NCBI GenBank assembly: GCA_001414485.1
Contig: LLEY01000065.1
Coordinates: 248,001-312,000 of the forward strand
Direction of reading: 5' to 3'
Origin: Calycina herbarum
Taxonomy: Eukaryota > Ascomycota > Leotiomycetes > Helotiales > Pezizellaceae
DNA length: 64,000 nucleotides
The first letter of the stretch is position 1; the number at the start of each line of letters is the position of its first letter. A program made the translations under genes and the position numbers. Under the pieces are notes generated by a model. It was given only the letters and a program-made list of their open reading frames with translations, made no database searches and was not told where the DNA came from. Shown piece by piece: positions 9,870-23,059 of this stretch.

Positions 9870-12800
9870 CTTTGCGATCTATTCTATATCGAAGAATAGA
9901 GGGAAAGGGTGAGGCGATGGTCGTGGGTCGTTGGGTCGTTGGCATCAATTGGTGATGTTGATGTCGACGATATACGGTTGAGGTCCGGAGGAGTCGTGGT
10001 TTGATTTGGAGGTGACGGTGAGTTGACGTCGAACCAATCGAGGTGGTTGAGCTGGTTGGGTGTGGGAGATATCAAAGGTGAATGTGTTATAAGCGTCAAG
10101 GCGGAGTTAGTTTTTTTGGTTGCCGACCTTCAGCGCGGGGGAAGAGGGGGGAGGGGAAGGTTTGTATAAGAGTGACGTTGGACCAGACGAGCCTCTCGTG
10201 ATCTTTCCACAAGAGAACGAGTAGACGGGAGAGAGGTGAGAGGTGAGAGGCAGATCAAGAATAGATCCCCCACAAGGCTGAGGTTTGCTTGGGGGAAAAT
10301 AGCACGAGAGGGAGAAAATGGCGCTGTGGGTGAAACCTTTCTTTGGCGAGGGGACTGGACGGGACTGCGAGGCCAGAACGAGGAGGAGGAGCGCCAGGTA
10401 GGTAAGCAGATGTAGAGGATTTCAACTTCAAATATACTCGTTATTACCACCACAACAACCACGGCACCCGCAAGCCCAATGCAACATTCACCAACTCTCG
10501 CGCCCGATGAGATCCTGGCGTTGGAGATGTTTGTCAGAAAACTAACCAGCCTGCGAAAGCCGATTCAAAGGGAGAACCGCTCAATTGGGGCCTGCCACCG
10601 TTTTTTCTTTCCCTTACACGCGCACAATTTGGTAAAGGTGATGCTTCGCGGGGTACCAAAAATTCTGACGGCGATCTGTATGGACACTTGCATGCCCGCG
10701 TAACCGTCTTCTACTGTTCCTGTCGAGAGCTGCAGAAATCACACAGGGAGTCTTGTCGCTTTCGATAACCAGTGCCGGGAGAGAACGAGGCTCAGGAGAG
10801 AATATAACGGCACAGGTTGCTAACCTTTTTTTCTTTGCAGATCAACCCGTCGAGCTTGGGGAGGACCAGGACGTCGTTTCCTGACCGCAGACATAGAGAC
10901 GGGATTTCAATGGCACACGCATCACACCATCCTGGGAGAGGCAGGCGGGAGGAGCAGGAAGGTTGAGGGAGTGGAGAGGCGGGAGGAGATTGAGGGGGTG
11001 AGTGGGAGGGAGAAGGAAGGGAAGAGGAGGAGGATGAGGAGGAGAATTCGAGGTCATCATCCCCGGCATACACACGCCTACATAGCGTAAGCACGCAGAT
11101 GGTATTCCAAGGGTGCGCCGGAGGTGCCAGAGGTGCCAGAGCTCAATTGGGAGACTTCGTGCTACACAAGAGATGGGCCGCGGCAGCAGTCTGGGCGGAC
11201 AACGGTTGGTTTGACAGACGAGGTCTCCGACATGCCAGGTTGAACGGCTAGTTCCTCTTATCCACGACGGCGGAAATACGGTGGCCGACGAGGTTGATGG
11301 TACCAGATGGCATTGGATGCGGTGGAAAGTAGACAGGACCAAGAGACCAAGATACCAAGAGGGGACAGGAAGGGGAGTGCCACGGCCGGGCAGCATGCAA
11401 TGCAGCTGCATATGCGGGGTGGCAGACGGGGAGCTTGGCTCCAACTTATTGCCTAGTCAGGTAAGTACTGGGTCCCTTGAGATTGACTCCATGAGAGGCT
11501 CCCCCTCATCCTCTGCAAATTGTGAGCTGCATCCGCTGCTTACACAGTGCCGGCATTATGCTGCTATCTGCTTAGTCTGCTCTGGCAGGTGAGGATGATG
11601 ATTCCAAAGTTACGCCTCTGATTGGGGAAATCGTGTCGAGCAAGGCCAAATGAGGTTGGGGGTCCAGCATTGGAAAGGAATTCGAAGAAGGGGAGGCATT
11701 TTTAGCGTCCCTCCTAGTCGGCTAAGTCCCGATGTCGTACCCTACCGCATCTCTACGAACTGGCATTTTCCGGTACTCTACAAACACTGGCAGGCCGCCT
11801 CTCACAACACGGCGTCCTCCTCTCGTTCTTTGTGCGTAGAGTACGCAGAGTACGTGAGACGTCCAGCATCGAGCTTCCATTCGAGAGACTGAACGTCAAT
11901 CTTTCACCGCGCCGCCGCCATACTGGTAACTTCCGCAACCAGTTGCACATTTCCAGCTTTTAGCAAAGAAGAGTCATCACAGCCGTAGCCATCGACGGGC
12001 GAAGCTACGCCAGCACTTCCAGGTGTGCCCCCAAATCGATACCAACAATCAAAATCCAATACGATTCTTAATCAGCATCCAGCGGTCTATCATCAGAAGG
12101 ATCCAAGACAACTCCACCAGAGTCTTGAACGATAGCTGAAACAATAGGAATGGATTTGGAGCAACTAACCTCAACTACCCGATCCCAAATCCCAAATACC
12201 AACTTCGCGTACACGGTAGAAGCGGCAAGCTTCTAAACAGCCTGCCGGAGATATAAACCCTCGCGGAAAGAAGATGCGAGAGACACAATGGGTGGCTTGC
12301 GGGTCGGCATGGTCTTGCGTACAGAACCTCGAAGGAGAGGTCGAGAGTTGTCGAGCCCTTGACGTTAGTTTACCGAGCTTGACGTTTCAGTGGAGGCTCG
12401 TTCGGCACGGGCTGGCAGGCAGGCTTTGCTTTTTTTCTGCACTGGCTGGGGTCATTTGTCCAGACTCAACCACCACGGGCATGCAAATTGAAGCGAGCCC
12501 CAACCGCCGACTCGTGGCCTCTCCACGAGCGACACCATCACCGACATCTTCAGCATTGACCGTTCGATTTGCGACACGGGACACGTGGAAAGAGAAACAT
12601 AAATGCCAGTACTAATCAAGCAGGATCTCGGATGGGATCTTCGGCATTCCTCTTGTCGGGCGAAACACGTTGTATAATGGATTTGGAGGAGCGTTAAGGT
12701 TGCCGTCACTTGAGCGCGTCAAAAATATCCCAACAATGTCCTCAAATTTTACAACACGGATAGAGGTTCTCCTAGCCTTACCTTCGGAGATATACACAAT

Positions 12801-13457
12801 TCAAGGCAAACGTCCGCGAACCCCAGATCCAACAGCAACACCCTGATGATATCCCCGGTACAGAGTTGTGCTAGCCTGCACAGCTGGGCTGGATCCTCAC
12901 AGCACGGATCACACCGCTGGATGAGGGACAAGCCTCTCCGACATTTGCTAAGCTCTCTTAGCCACCACCTTGTCTGAACCCCAACTTTGGGTAGGAACAA
13001 CTTTAATGACGATAAGTTGCCGAGATACAACATTTTCCGGCCGGCAATTTATATTGCTTTCAATCAAGCAGATCTCGATCACAACCTCGCTTGAAGCCAA
13101 TCTGACAAAATATGCAGGCGAGAGGAATTTGTACCGACAAGTACCCGTACGGAAATAATCCACTTGAATACAACGCAACAACCGATATTCTGGAAGGTGG
13201 TGCTGTTCGCAGGAGCAAAAACCCCAAAAATGATCTGGGATTTTGCCAAACAATAAGCAGCTACATACCAATCAATCGAAGGAATGCTGGTTCTCTTCCG
13301 CCAAACAAGGTTCCTCGCAGGGGGTTGACACCCCTTCTGGTCTCTGCTTCAGGAGATAGGTACCACTGCATACAAATGCCAGGATAAAGTTTGGTAGCAA
13401 ACTGCATTAAACAACCACACCATAAGCAAAGGGTATACCCAACTCTCTGTTTATCTG
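9870..13457. other. long gene-poor region upstream of the GPCR gene
   Basis: More than 3.5 kb of base-balanced DNA without a recognisable gene. It includes the presumed promoter and leader of the GPCR gene (about 9870-10480). A purine-rich plus-strand tract at about 10960-11050 produces a Pro/Leu-rich minus-strand frame (10842-11444) that I do not accept as a gene. Short frames at 12274-12615 and elsewhere lack motifs. No tRNA or repeat is seen. Long leaders, non-coding transcripts or multi-exon genes with tiny exons cannot be excluded. Confidence 0.45.
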
Positions 13458-14183
13458 GTGTCACTACGACAAGAAATTCCGATGCATCGTCTTCATGAAG
13501 TTGGGGTGATACAGATTTACAATGTGCAACACACCAAGTTGGCACATCTTCATTTGACATCGCCTCTACCCCAGCTCGGAATTCGGCGCGTACTCATAAA
13601 GGCTACCATCTTGTCAAAGATGACATGGTGGGTGATACAAAGTGAACCCTTCCGTACCGAATACCCAACAGCATGTTTTGTTTCCAAGCCGTGCTTATGG
13701 CAGCTGAATAATGTTCTATTTGAACGTCTGAAGGAGCACATAAATATTGGTGGATTTTGTTCAATCGCGGCCGATTTGTATTGCTTCTATTCGAATCCCT
13801 TTGGCGTCACGGCCAAATGCAATCCACGAGACATTTCAAAGAGTTGGGGCGTACAGATCGACAATGATTTGCATCACCAGCAAGACATCCAGCCACCACT
13901 CGAGGCGATCGATGGATTACTTCGACTCCACGAATTGGATAAGGAACCCCTCCTTATCAAAGGGGGATCTTTGGTATCCAAACATGCTGTCAAGGCCTTA
14001 GGTTACACCGTGGGGGAGCCTGTCGCTACTGACTTGCAGATTACTCCAGGGTTTCCCCTCTGTGATCAGGCCGCCAGTTGGTCCCAATTGTTGAGTGTTA
14101 CCCCTGCCAAGGATGTTAGAATTAAAAAAAACCGTCGCTACCAGGCAGGCTCCCTGGATATCAAAAGTTTTTCTGAACAATGA
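13458..14183 (+). CDS. hypothetical 241-residue open frame, unrecognised
   Basis: A single uninterrupted frame from ATG to TGA in base-balanced DNA, with unexceptional amino-acid composition. It starts MSLRQEIPMHRLHEVGVIQI and ends in a Lys/Arg/Ser-rich tail. I recognise no domain, signal peptide or membrane helix. At this length chance is not excluded across the gene-poor stretch, but it is the longest unexplained frame outside the assigned genes. There is no neighbour with which it clearly forms a unit. Confidence 0.25.
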   Translation: MSLRQEIPMHRLHEVGVIQIYNVQHTKLAHLHLTSPLPQLGIRRVLIKATILSKMTWWVIQSEPFRTEYPTACFVSKPCLWQLNNVLFERLKEHINIGGFCSIAADLYCFYSNPFGVTAKCNPRDISKSWGVQIDNDLHHQQDIQPPLEAIDGLLRLHELDKEPLLIKGGSLVSKHAVKALGYTVGEPVATDLQITPGFPLCDQAASWSQLLSVTPAKDVRIKKNRRYQAGSLDIKSFSEQ

Positions 14184-16195
14184 GGCTGGCAAAGTCCTGT
14201 TCATCCAAGGGTTGGGGAGGGTTGTCCGATGGAGCCAGTCGGAGACTCCGATGCTGGGGCTTCAAAGTAGCAGTCGGGCTAGGTGGGGGTGAGGGGCCGC
14301 GACCGCCTTTCTTTTTCCTGGGGACCTGGGGAAGCGGGTCTATGGTGAGATGTTCTGGTGGGGAATGGGGATCATGCTGTGCTTGACACGATGACTCCAT
14401 AGCAAGCAGCTCGAGATCGAAAACTTGTCATGACGATACGGAATAATTGAAATTCGATGATGCTTTACGACAAGCCAACATTGCTTCAAAGGACCACACG
14501 ACAGCTGCATAGGAGAATTTCAGAGTTGTGCAACCCACCACATTCATTTAGGCCACTCTTCCGACTTGGTTACCATATCGGCTTGATAGCGGCCAGCTGC
14601 ATGTCACCACCATTGTTGCTAACAATCTAATTCTACATTTGCTGAGAATCAATTGGTTGTTCTGAGCGAATTAGAATTAAGCTTAGGTTGTACGACAGGC
14701 ATCAGCGAACCAGTCGGCTTCGAGCCCCTCCTTGTCCTCGTCAACCACTGGTACAATTTATCGCTTCCACGGGGAATCACATTGCTGTATCTTGTTCTGC
14801 GCCGCGAAACAACAGGCGTGTCAGAAGAATTATTTGTTTCAACATCTACTATTTGGGGTATTCAGGCCTTTCCTTTGGGTCTTCAGTGATCACGTTCGCC
14901 TGATATCATGCCACGATCGCATTTTATGCATTATCTCAGACTTTGTCGTTTGTCTTCTTTTGTGGAAATGTTCTTCAGCGGGATGACGTGCAACTTCATG
15001 ATCTGTCAATTGAGATTTCGCAAAATGGGTTCTTCTCCAGGAAATGGTACCGGATCTGATCCCGACGTGCGTCCGCCTGGTAAGCTGTACCGGTCAGTAT
15101 TCCTAGTTGAAAGCAGAAATTTATGCGGCTACGGACTGTTGGTGAGTCTTCTTTCCTTTCCTGTTGTTAGTTGTCGAGGCATACGAGGGGTTTACTGTTT
15201 GAACTTACCAACAGCTTGATCGGAACACCAATCAACAACTAAATCTATCAACCCTTGATAGTACGAACTTTTATCCCTCTTGCAAAAGTTTGGTTCTTTC
15301 AGCAATGCAATTTCACCTGCAGTATCACCGTTACCTTCTACCGTTCTACATCTCCCGCAGAAGAAATTCTCGCCACCCAGCTGGCCAGAAGCACTTGAGG
15401 CGTTGAACCGACCACATAGCCAGGCACAAGACATGCAGAAGAATCATCCGCTCAGACCGTGCTTGTGAGTAGGGGCTGACGGACTGGAATCTTTGAATCA
15501 TCCGTGCCGCTGTCAGTTCATGGGTTGAGTTGAGATGTGATGGTGAACGCCACAGGGATGAGTTCTGCGAGAGTGAAACATGGCGGGGAGAATTTTTATC
15601 TTATCTTGGTTACGACTGACGAGGAGAGGTTTCTTGAGCTTACTTATGATAGTGGCTGGACTCTGGGGTTTTGGATACGGTGAGCGAGTAGGTTTTGATG
15701 GTGAGATGGGATTGAAGGTGAGTTTTGTGGATGTTCTAGATTCTTTTGAGATACTGAGGTGGTGATTTTGCGAAGCGATTCTTTGACCTCGCGACTTCAA
15801 CGTCAACGCGACATAGCAACATGCGAACGCGTAAGATTTGAGTTCACGCTACGGACTTTATCGATGCAGCTAACTCCTTTCACGTGGAGGAAGAAGTTTA
15901 GTAAGAGTCTTGCATGTTTCTGGAACCGGCATATTTATTTGTATTCGAGCGGCCCCTTTTGCCAATCTCCTGTGTTTTATCGTTTGGTGCTATACTTACT
16001 CACATTCGCCCTCTATCGCTACATGTCTTTTGATTAAGTTGCTCTTTATTTTGAGTTTTAACTTCTGCTTTGGCTGGCGCATTTGGAGTTCATGGCTTGA
16101 TAACTATTTAGATATTTTCCGAGTAAATTTTAATCTAAAGAAATTTCCAGGGAGCCTATCACTAGTTGCTAATCAGAGGAAGTTCTAATAAAGTT
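14184..16195. other. intergenic region before the AT island
   Basis: Base-balanced DNA with several overlapping short frames (for example 14161-14400 minus, Pro-rich; 14653-14889 and 15759-16037 plus) but none with a recognisable domain. Composition starts to shift near 16050, and the AT island begins at about 16195. Confidence 0.4.
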
Positions 16196-16655
16196 ATAAG
16201 TTGTCGAGGTTTTCCCTCTATATTCCAGTCTAAGAAAGAAAATTCGACAGCGTAAATATAAACTACTCTACTGCTTAGTACTACTCGAGTAGTACTCTTT
16301 AAGTAGTAGAGTAGAGTATAAGTAGCGAGTTAGATAAGTAGAGTAGAGTAGTAACTTAAGACTACTTAAGTAGTCTTAGTAATATTTATATATTTATATT
16401 TATAAGGCTTATAAAGCTTATTATTAGTAATATTAGTAGTTATATATAATAAAACGTATTTTTATAATTATATAATTAATATCTAATCTATTAAAACTAT
16501 TATTAAAGAGGTTATATAGTAGATAGAGTAGAAAGAAGATCTTACTTAAGCTATTAAAAGTTCTAAAATACTATCTAGACTAGCTTAGACTTATTTAGCT
16601 CGTGCTACTCTACTACTTAAGAGTACTACTTAAATAGTAATAAGTAGAGTTAAGT
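16196..16655. repeat. AGTAG-rich border sequence with two perfect palindromes
   Basis: AT-rich DNA full of AGTAG/CTACT words. Perfect palindromes lie at 16277-16296 (AGTACTACTCGAGTAGTACT) and 16357-16378 (centred on CTTAAG). Similar AGTAG-rich sequence resumes at 22480-22560 after the LTR element, so the element split an older repeat. The older repeat is unidentified. Confidence 0.6.
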
Positions 16656-16887
16656 TATTACGGCGCTGGTCCGTAACACGTGATTCTCGGTCCTACACGT
16701 GACCGTCAGAGCCGCAACGCTTAGACGGATTTATAACGAGATTAAAAGCTCTTTATAGTTAGTAGAAATACCTCTTTTTCGTAGGGTATATATTCTATAT
16801 TCTCTCGTTCTTAGAACTATAGCTTTAAATTCTCGAATATATATATATATACTCTTATACCTTTACCTTTAGATATAGATCGTAATA
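16656..16887 (+). repeat. left LTR of the 16656-22479 element
   Basis: 232 bases matching 22248-22479 with mostly C/T and G/A differences, which is RIP rather than ordinary ageing. Contains the shared tract AAAAGCTCTTTATAGTTAG. Confidence 0.9.
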
Positions 16888-19800
16888 TTATTTAAAGCTT
16901 AACTCTTTTTACTCTCTATAAAGGATTATAATATCGACTAGATTCTACGCTTATAATAGCTAGAAGATCTTATACTCGTAATAGTATAATTATAACCCTT
17001 CTTCTCTGCTTATAATAGCCTCTCTTTCTATAAACGGATCCCTCGAGTATCTCTACGTTTATAATAACTTATCTCCTCGAAAGACACGCCTGTAATAGCT
17101 TATATAACCTTTTTTATAACCTCTCCCTACCTTCTCCTCCTTTCTTTCTGATAATATAATAGCCGATACTCGAAGTAGTCGTAGTAGAAAAGAGAAGACA
17201 CCTACTAGCTCGTCTCGAACCGAGTCTTAACAACTAGATAACACTCCTAGAGTCGCCTCTCCCTCGCCTACCTCCCCTACGATAAGCGAGCCTTCTATAG
17301 ACGAAAACGTTCATTTACGGGCTAAAATCCTCTCTTTATATACGTAACTCTACTAAACCCCGTTGCTTATAAACTACTCTAATAACCCTCTCCCGAGCCG
17401 CGAGTATACGTAAGCTCTCTAAGAGGCTACTACCGACTTCTCCTGTTCCTGATTTAGTTCCGACAATTCTACTCGTAAGTTCTAAGATAGTAAGAAACTT
17501 AAGAACAGTATCTCCCTATTATATAAGGCCTAGCGGATTATCCTAGCTAGTAAAATAAGAAAGAACCTCTTCGAGGACGAATAAGACAAACTTACCTTTG
17601 TCTTTATAGCTACTTCCGGCATAGTATAAGAGTACCTAGAACCATAGATAGATTTCGGTTCCTCTACCTTATTTATAGACGTTATAGATATACTTATATA
17701 TCTAGATACCTTATTCGTAGATAGTAACAAAGCTATAGAGGCTTATAAAGTCTTCTATAAACTCTTAATATAAGAGGACGAGACTTTTACTATGTTTAAA
17801 GTAACCTTCTTAAGCCTTATAACTAAGGCTTATATCCTATTAAGTGAGTGGTCCGAAGATTTATACCAGAAGCTTATACTAGCTCTCTAAGTAAGTATCT
17901 CGCTAGTCTGAATTACTCTAGTAACCTTTAACCAGTTATATAACCGCTGTTACTCTATCTATTAAGACAGAGTAACTATTAAGGAACGCCTTATAGCTCG
18001 CTACAACCGCTGCCTACCTATAAGAGGTTTCTCTACTAGCTATAGATCAACTTACTAACTTCTAGCTCTACGTGCTGCTATTAGTTATCTGCTAACCTAA
18101 AGCCCGGTCTGTTACTCTCTAGTTACGGACCGTAAGACTCCTTTGCCTACTCGTAAGAGTACGACTCCTGTCTAGGATATAGCAGACGTTATCTGTTATA
18201 ATTACAATAAACCTAGGCACTACGCTAGTAAATGCCCTCTTCCTCGAAAACCCTCTACAGCTATTAAGTTATTAGAAGACGCTGAAAACTCGCTTACGGA
18301 CTCCTACGGACTATAAGCGTCTAGGGAAGAATCGGCTAACGAGGAACTTATCTATAAGAACTCGGGAAAAGAATAGCTCTAAAGCAAGTCTCCTCTTTAG
18401 AGTAAAATAAACTTAGATCTTAACCTCTTAATCTAAGTCGTATAATAGGCAGAAAGGCTTTTATAACTATATATACTTTAATTAAGAATAGATATACTTT
18501 TAATACTACTAGACTTATTAATACTAGAGCGAATAGATAGCTATTTATTAACACGGTTTTAGCTAACTAGTTAAGTTAATATTATAGATAGGCTATAGAA
18601 AAGCTATTATACGTAATATTAATTATAAGGTTTAATAGATATAAAAGACTAGCGATTACTCGTGTTATTTACTTAATACTAAGTATTAACAGACGATAGT
18701 TTACTAATATACTCTTTCTAATCACTAATATTAGTATATACGATATTATTATCAGCTGTTAATAGCTTATAGACGTAAACGTAAAGTTAGTAGTCTATAG
18801 CTATAAGATTAAGTAGCTAGAATCCCTTCTCTTAGTTCGTCGATTCGATTACTTAGTACCTATTACTAGGGAATCGATAACTATCTCTCTATTAGACCTC
18901 TAAGCTTAAGAGGATATAGAGAACCGCGACCTCTACTAGAATACTATAGAGGAACCTATATTAATCTATTCGATACTGCTTTAAAGCTAGCGCTAAACCC
19001 TGTTACTAGTTACTCTTAAGGAAATTCTAAACGAAAGCTTTTAGTAAGACCTCGTCTCTACCTAGAATAGAATATAAGTCCTTATTCCTAACCGCTAACA
19101 ACGTCGTCGATCCTCCTTAGGAAAACGTTTAGTTATAGACTATAAAGCAGCTATAAGCTCGCTTACAGACATCTATAAACCTATAGAAGACTTCGCTATT
19201 AATATCTATTATATTAGAGCTACTACTTTTAAACTTAACTTTTAAAAGCGCGATAACGAAGCCTTCTCTACTAGCTTATAAGAGATCGACTATACTCTTA
19301 TAAATAGGTTATATATAGAGCTCTCTTTAGTAGATTACGCTTTAGATAAATAACTAGTAGAATAGAACGTTCGCTAAGAATATATAGACTTTAAGGATAT
19401 CTTTTTAAAAAGAGCTTTAGATAAGCTTCCTCTACTACGAAACTAAGTTAACTACTAGATCGAACTTATAGGTCTAAATACCCTATTATATAGCCTATTA
19501 TATAGGATAACGACTAAGGAACTTCTAGCTATAAAGTAGTATATCCTTAATAACCTTAATAAAGGGTTTATTATTCCTAGCTACGCCCTTTTCGCCTCTC
19601 TAGTACTGTTTATAAAGAAGCTTAACAGAAGCTTATAGCTCTATATCAACTACTAGAAACTTAATAACCTTACTTATAAGGACTAGTACTCTCTTCTACT
19701 AATTAACGAAACTCTTATACGAATTACTAGTACTAAAATCCTTATAAAGCTCGACATTCGTTAAGCTTTCAACTATATACGTATAGAACTAGAGTTAGAA

Positions 19801-22247
19801 GAACTTATAATCTTTTAGACCTATTATAGTACGTTTAAATATAAGGTGTTGCCTTTCGGCTTAACTAACGGTCCTACTACGTACTAGAGGTATATAAATA
19901 GCGTTCTTATAGAATATCTTAATAACTTTTATATAGCTTATCCTAGTACTATTAAAGGTATCTAGTTCTTCCTAGGTTTTTACAACTTCTACCGACGTTT
20001 TATTTAAGATTATAGATAGATTACTTATCTACTAAACTATCTTATAGGTAAGGAAGTACTATTTAAGTTCGACTTAGAATATAAGAAGGCTTTTAATACG
20101 TTAAAAGAAGCCTTAGTTACCGCCTCTCTCTTATACTACTTTATAGCCGATTTAGAGACTATAGTTAAGACTAACGCTTCTAACGGAGTAGTTATAGCTA
20201 TAATATTATAATATATATCTAAAACTAAACTATAGAGACCCGTAGGCTACTTCTCGAAGACGATGAACTCTACCGAGCTAAACTACTAAATCTACGATAA
20301 GGAGATACTAGCTATTATACGCTCTTTCAAATAATAGTAAGCGGATCTTACTTAAACTAGCTCCTAGATTAAGGTCTTCACCGATTATAAGGCTTTAGAG
20401 TACTTTATAACCTCTAAAACCTTAAACTAGTAGTAAGCGAGATAGGTAGAGTTTCTATTAGAGTTCTATTTTATAATTACGTTTCGATCTAGTAAGTAGA
20501 ACGAGAAAACAGACACGCTAACACGCCGAGACTAAGACGTTAACCTATAGAACGACTTAAAAGCGTCTATAAGATAATAAACCTTGCTTATGTCTAATTA
20601 GTTAGATCTACGTATTACTACTCGATTAGAACCTTCTATAACGTTAGCCCTAGTTACCTTAAAACCCTTGCTTAACCTTGTTAACTAGTTACTTACTACT
20701 AACTATAACTCTTCAGACTTAGAAGACGACTGAACGAAAGCTACCCGCGGGTACTAAAACTAGATAATAGAGAACGGCTTACTTCTTTAGTAAAAGAGAC
20801 TCGTAGTTCCTAATTAAGGCATCTTATAGACAGACCTAATCTATAAGGCTTACGTATAAGTATCTACGGCTTACCCTAGACGGACAAAGACGGTAGCTAT
20901 CCTCGCCTGTAGATACTAGTAGAAAGGTTTATAGACGTCTATAGAAACCTATATTAGTAACTACGGAGACTGTCGATATACTACGGTTTCTCGTAACTAT
21001 AAACCTAGGTTTTTATACCTATTACCAGTTCCGGAACGTCCCTAGCAGTATATTACTATAGACTATAAGTCTTTCCCTACTAATAAACAAGGTTACGATA
21101 CCTTATAAGTAGTTATAGATCGCCTAACTAAGTAATCGGTCTCGATCCCCTATCTAAAGACAGTTATAGCCTAAGATATAACTCGAATATACGTTACGTA
21201 GATCTATCGAACCCACGGCTATCTACAAAGCATTGTTTCAGACCGTAGACTATAGTTTATTTCTTCTTTCTAGTCTAAATTCTATAGAATCCTTAGTATA
21301 AAGCTTAAGCTATCTACTACTTTCTACCTATAAACTAACAAATAAACCGAAATCATAAACTAATAGATTAATCAACGCCTACAGCCTTTTATTAGTTACT
21401 ATTAAGACAACTAGAGCGAACTTATCCCTATTCTAGACTACGCTTAGCTTACGCTTCTATACGAGAGTCTAGGTAGGCTCTCGCCTTTTAAAGTAATTAA
21501 CAGATACGTAGCTACTACGTCCTTCGATTAGAACCGTCTAGATAAATCTATAATAGTCTATAAACAGCTTAACCGGACTAATATAGAAGCACTTATATAG
21601 AGAATATACGACACTTAAACCGTAGCAAAGGAATTAGTTAGTAAAGTATAAGACTACTATATAAGGTCTACGAACCGGATTCGAAGAGCAGTAGACTTTA
21701 ACATAGACGACTTTATTTAAGTATCAACTCGTAATTAGAAGACAGACTAGCTAAGCTATAAGCTAGATAGATAAAACAAGGGTCTATTCTAGATTATAGC
21801 CTACGAAGGACACTCTTTCTAGCTCGAACTACTAGACCACTTCTATATACACCCTGTATTCCACCTATTACTACTCTATAAAGCTACTATAGATCCGTTA
21901 CCTAGACAGGTAAACGAACCACCTCTACTAATACAGGTTATAGATTAGGAAGAGTAGGAAGTAGAAGAAGTCTTAGCTATAAAGACAGTTCGTAGAAAGC
22001 TCTAATATAGGGTTTAATAGTTAGGCTATAACCCTAATCTATAGTAGTATCCGGCCTCGAATTTTAAGTATTATCTATACAAATTACGCGATTTTCACCT
22101 CGCTAATCTAGCCCGCGCTAGTCTGCTAAGAGCTTTATAAAGCTAGATACGAGTATAAGAAGATAGAATAGACGATTACGATTATCTAACAGACGATTCA
22201 GTTTAATATAAAGCTTATAGACAAGCTTTTTCTAAAAGAGAGGGTAA

Positions 22248-22479
22248 TATTACAGCGCTGGTCTATAACACGTGATTCTCGGTCCTATACGTAACCGTTA
22301 GAGCTGTAACGCTTGAACGGATTTATAATAAGATTAAAAGCTCTTTATAGTTAGCAGGAATACCTTTTTTTCGTAGGGTATATATTCTGTATTCCCTCGT
22401 TCTTAGAACTATAGCTTTAAATTCTTAAATATATATATATATACTCTTATACCTTTACCTTCAGATATAGATTATAATA
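22248..22479 (+). repeat. right LTR of the 16656-22479 element
   Basis: The same 232-base length as the left LTR, following a purine-rich tract (AAAAGAGAGGG) that is the likely polypurine primer site. Confidence 0.9.
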
Positions 22480-22598
22480 TAAGTAGTACTTAAAATCTCT
22501 TAAGTAGAGTAGAGTAGTAACTACTACTCTATTCTACTCTAATTATTACTTATACTAAAATTCGATATTTAAGAAACTAGATCTCTTTAGAATATAAC

Positions 22599-23059
22599 TG
22601 TTACGAACTACGGTTACGTAGTAAGTAGTCTAGACAGCGTTCTAATAGAATAAGATATAACATCTAGGAATAGAAGGTAACACAGGAGGGAATCGGTAAT
22701 ACGAAAGGTATTTAAAGGTTTTAGAATTTCACTGTTATAATACTATTAGAAGTTATATACGGTTATATAACGTAATCGCCTATATCGCTCTAATCGTCTT
22801 AATCGCGAGCGACGCGAGCGATATAAGCGATAAGAGTAATATACTTAGAGAACGAAGGTTCTATATAAGACTAGCACGTCTGCTATTAGATAGGAGCTTT
22901 ATACTTAACTTTAGTTATTAATCTTATTATCTTATTTAATATCTTTAATATAAGTAACGAGTTTACTTCTAAGTAAATAACCTAGCGTATCTATACTTCT
23001 TACCTATATACTAACCTTTGAAACGATTACTCTTATTAGATAGTTTAAGTTTTGTTATA
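22599..23059 (+). repeat. 5' LTR of chromovirus copy I
   Basis: 461 bases, TGTTACG...GTTATA. It shares its first about 150 and last about 230 bases with the LTRs of copies II-IV. Its centre (about 22760-22850) is a CG-containing block of GCGA/CGCT words, also found in copy II but replaced in copies III and IV. Confidence 0.85.

Larger units (their letters stand above)
16656..22479 (+). mobile_element. Ty3/gypsy chromovirus relic, full-length with 232-bp LTRs
   Basis: 5824 bp, flanked by a perfect 5-bp target duplication TAAGT (16651-16655 and 22480-22484). The LTRs are 16656-16887 and 22248-22479, reading TATTAC...GTAATA or ATAATA; the original TG...CA is inferred. A polypurine run precedes the right LTR. 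The RIP-broken plus-strand coding region still shows a CCHC-type knuckle CYNYNKPRHYASKCP near 18196. It also shows RT and RNase H blocks, the integrase stretch LPVPERP and a later VVIDRLTK block near 21020-21140. A C-terminal chromodomain contains RRKLQYRV and ends in YPASNFKYYLYKLRDFHLAN (about 21940-22120). The RT region lacks its active-site segment (see findings). The element is inactive. Confidence 0.92.

Noticed and set aside
10842..11444. 200-codon minus-strand open frame, Pro/Ser/Leu-rich
   Set aside because: It arises over a purine/pyrimidine-skewed tract, has low-complexity composition and no domain; overlapping frames in other phases are equally open.
17530..17730. 66-codon minus-strand frame
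   Set aside because: Antisense to the gag region of the 16656-22479 chromovirus; no independent support.
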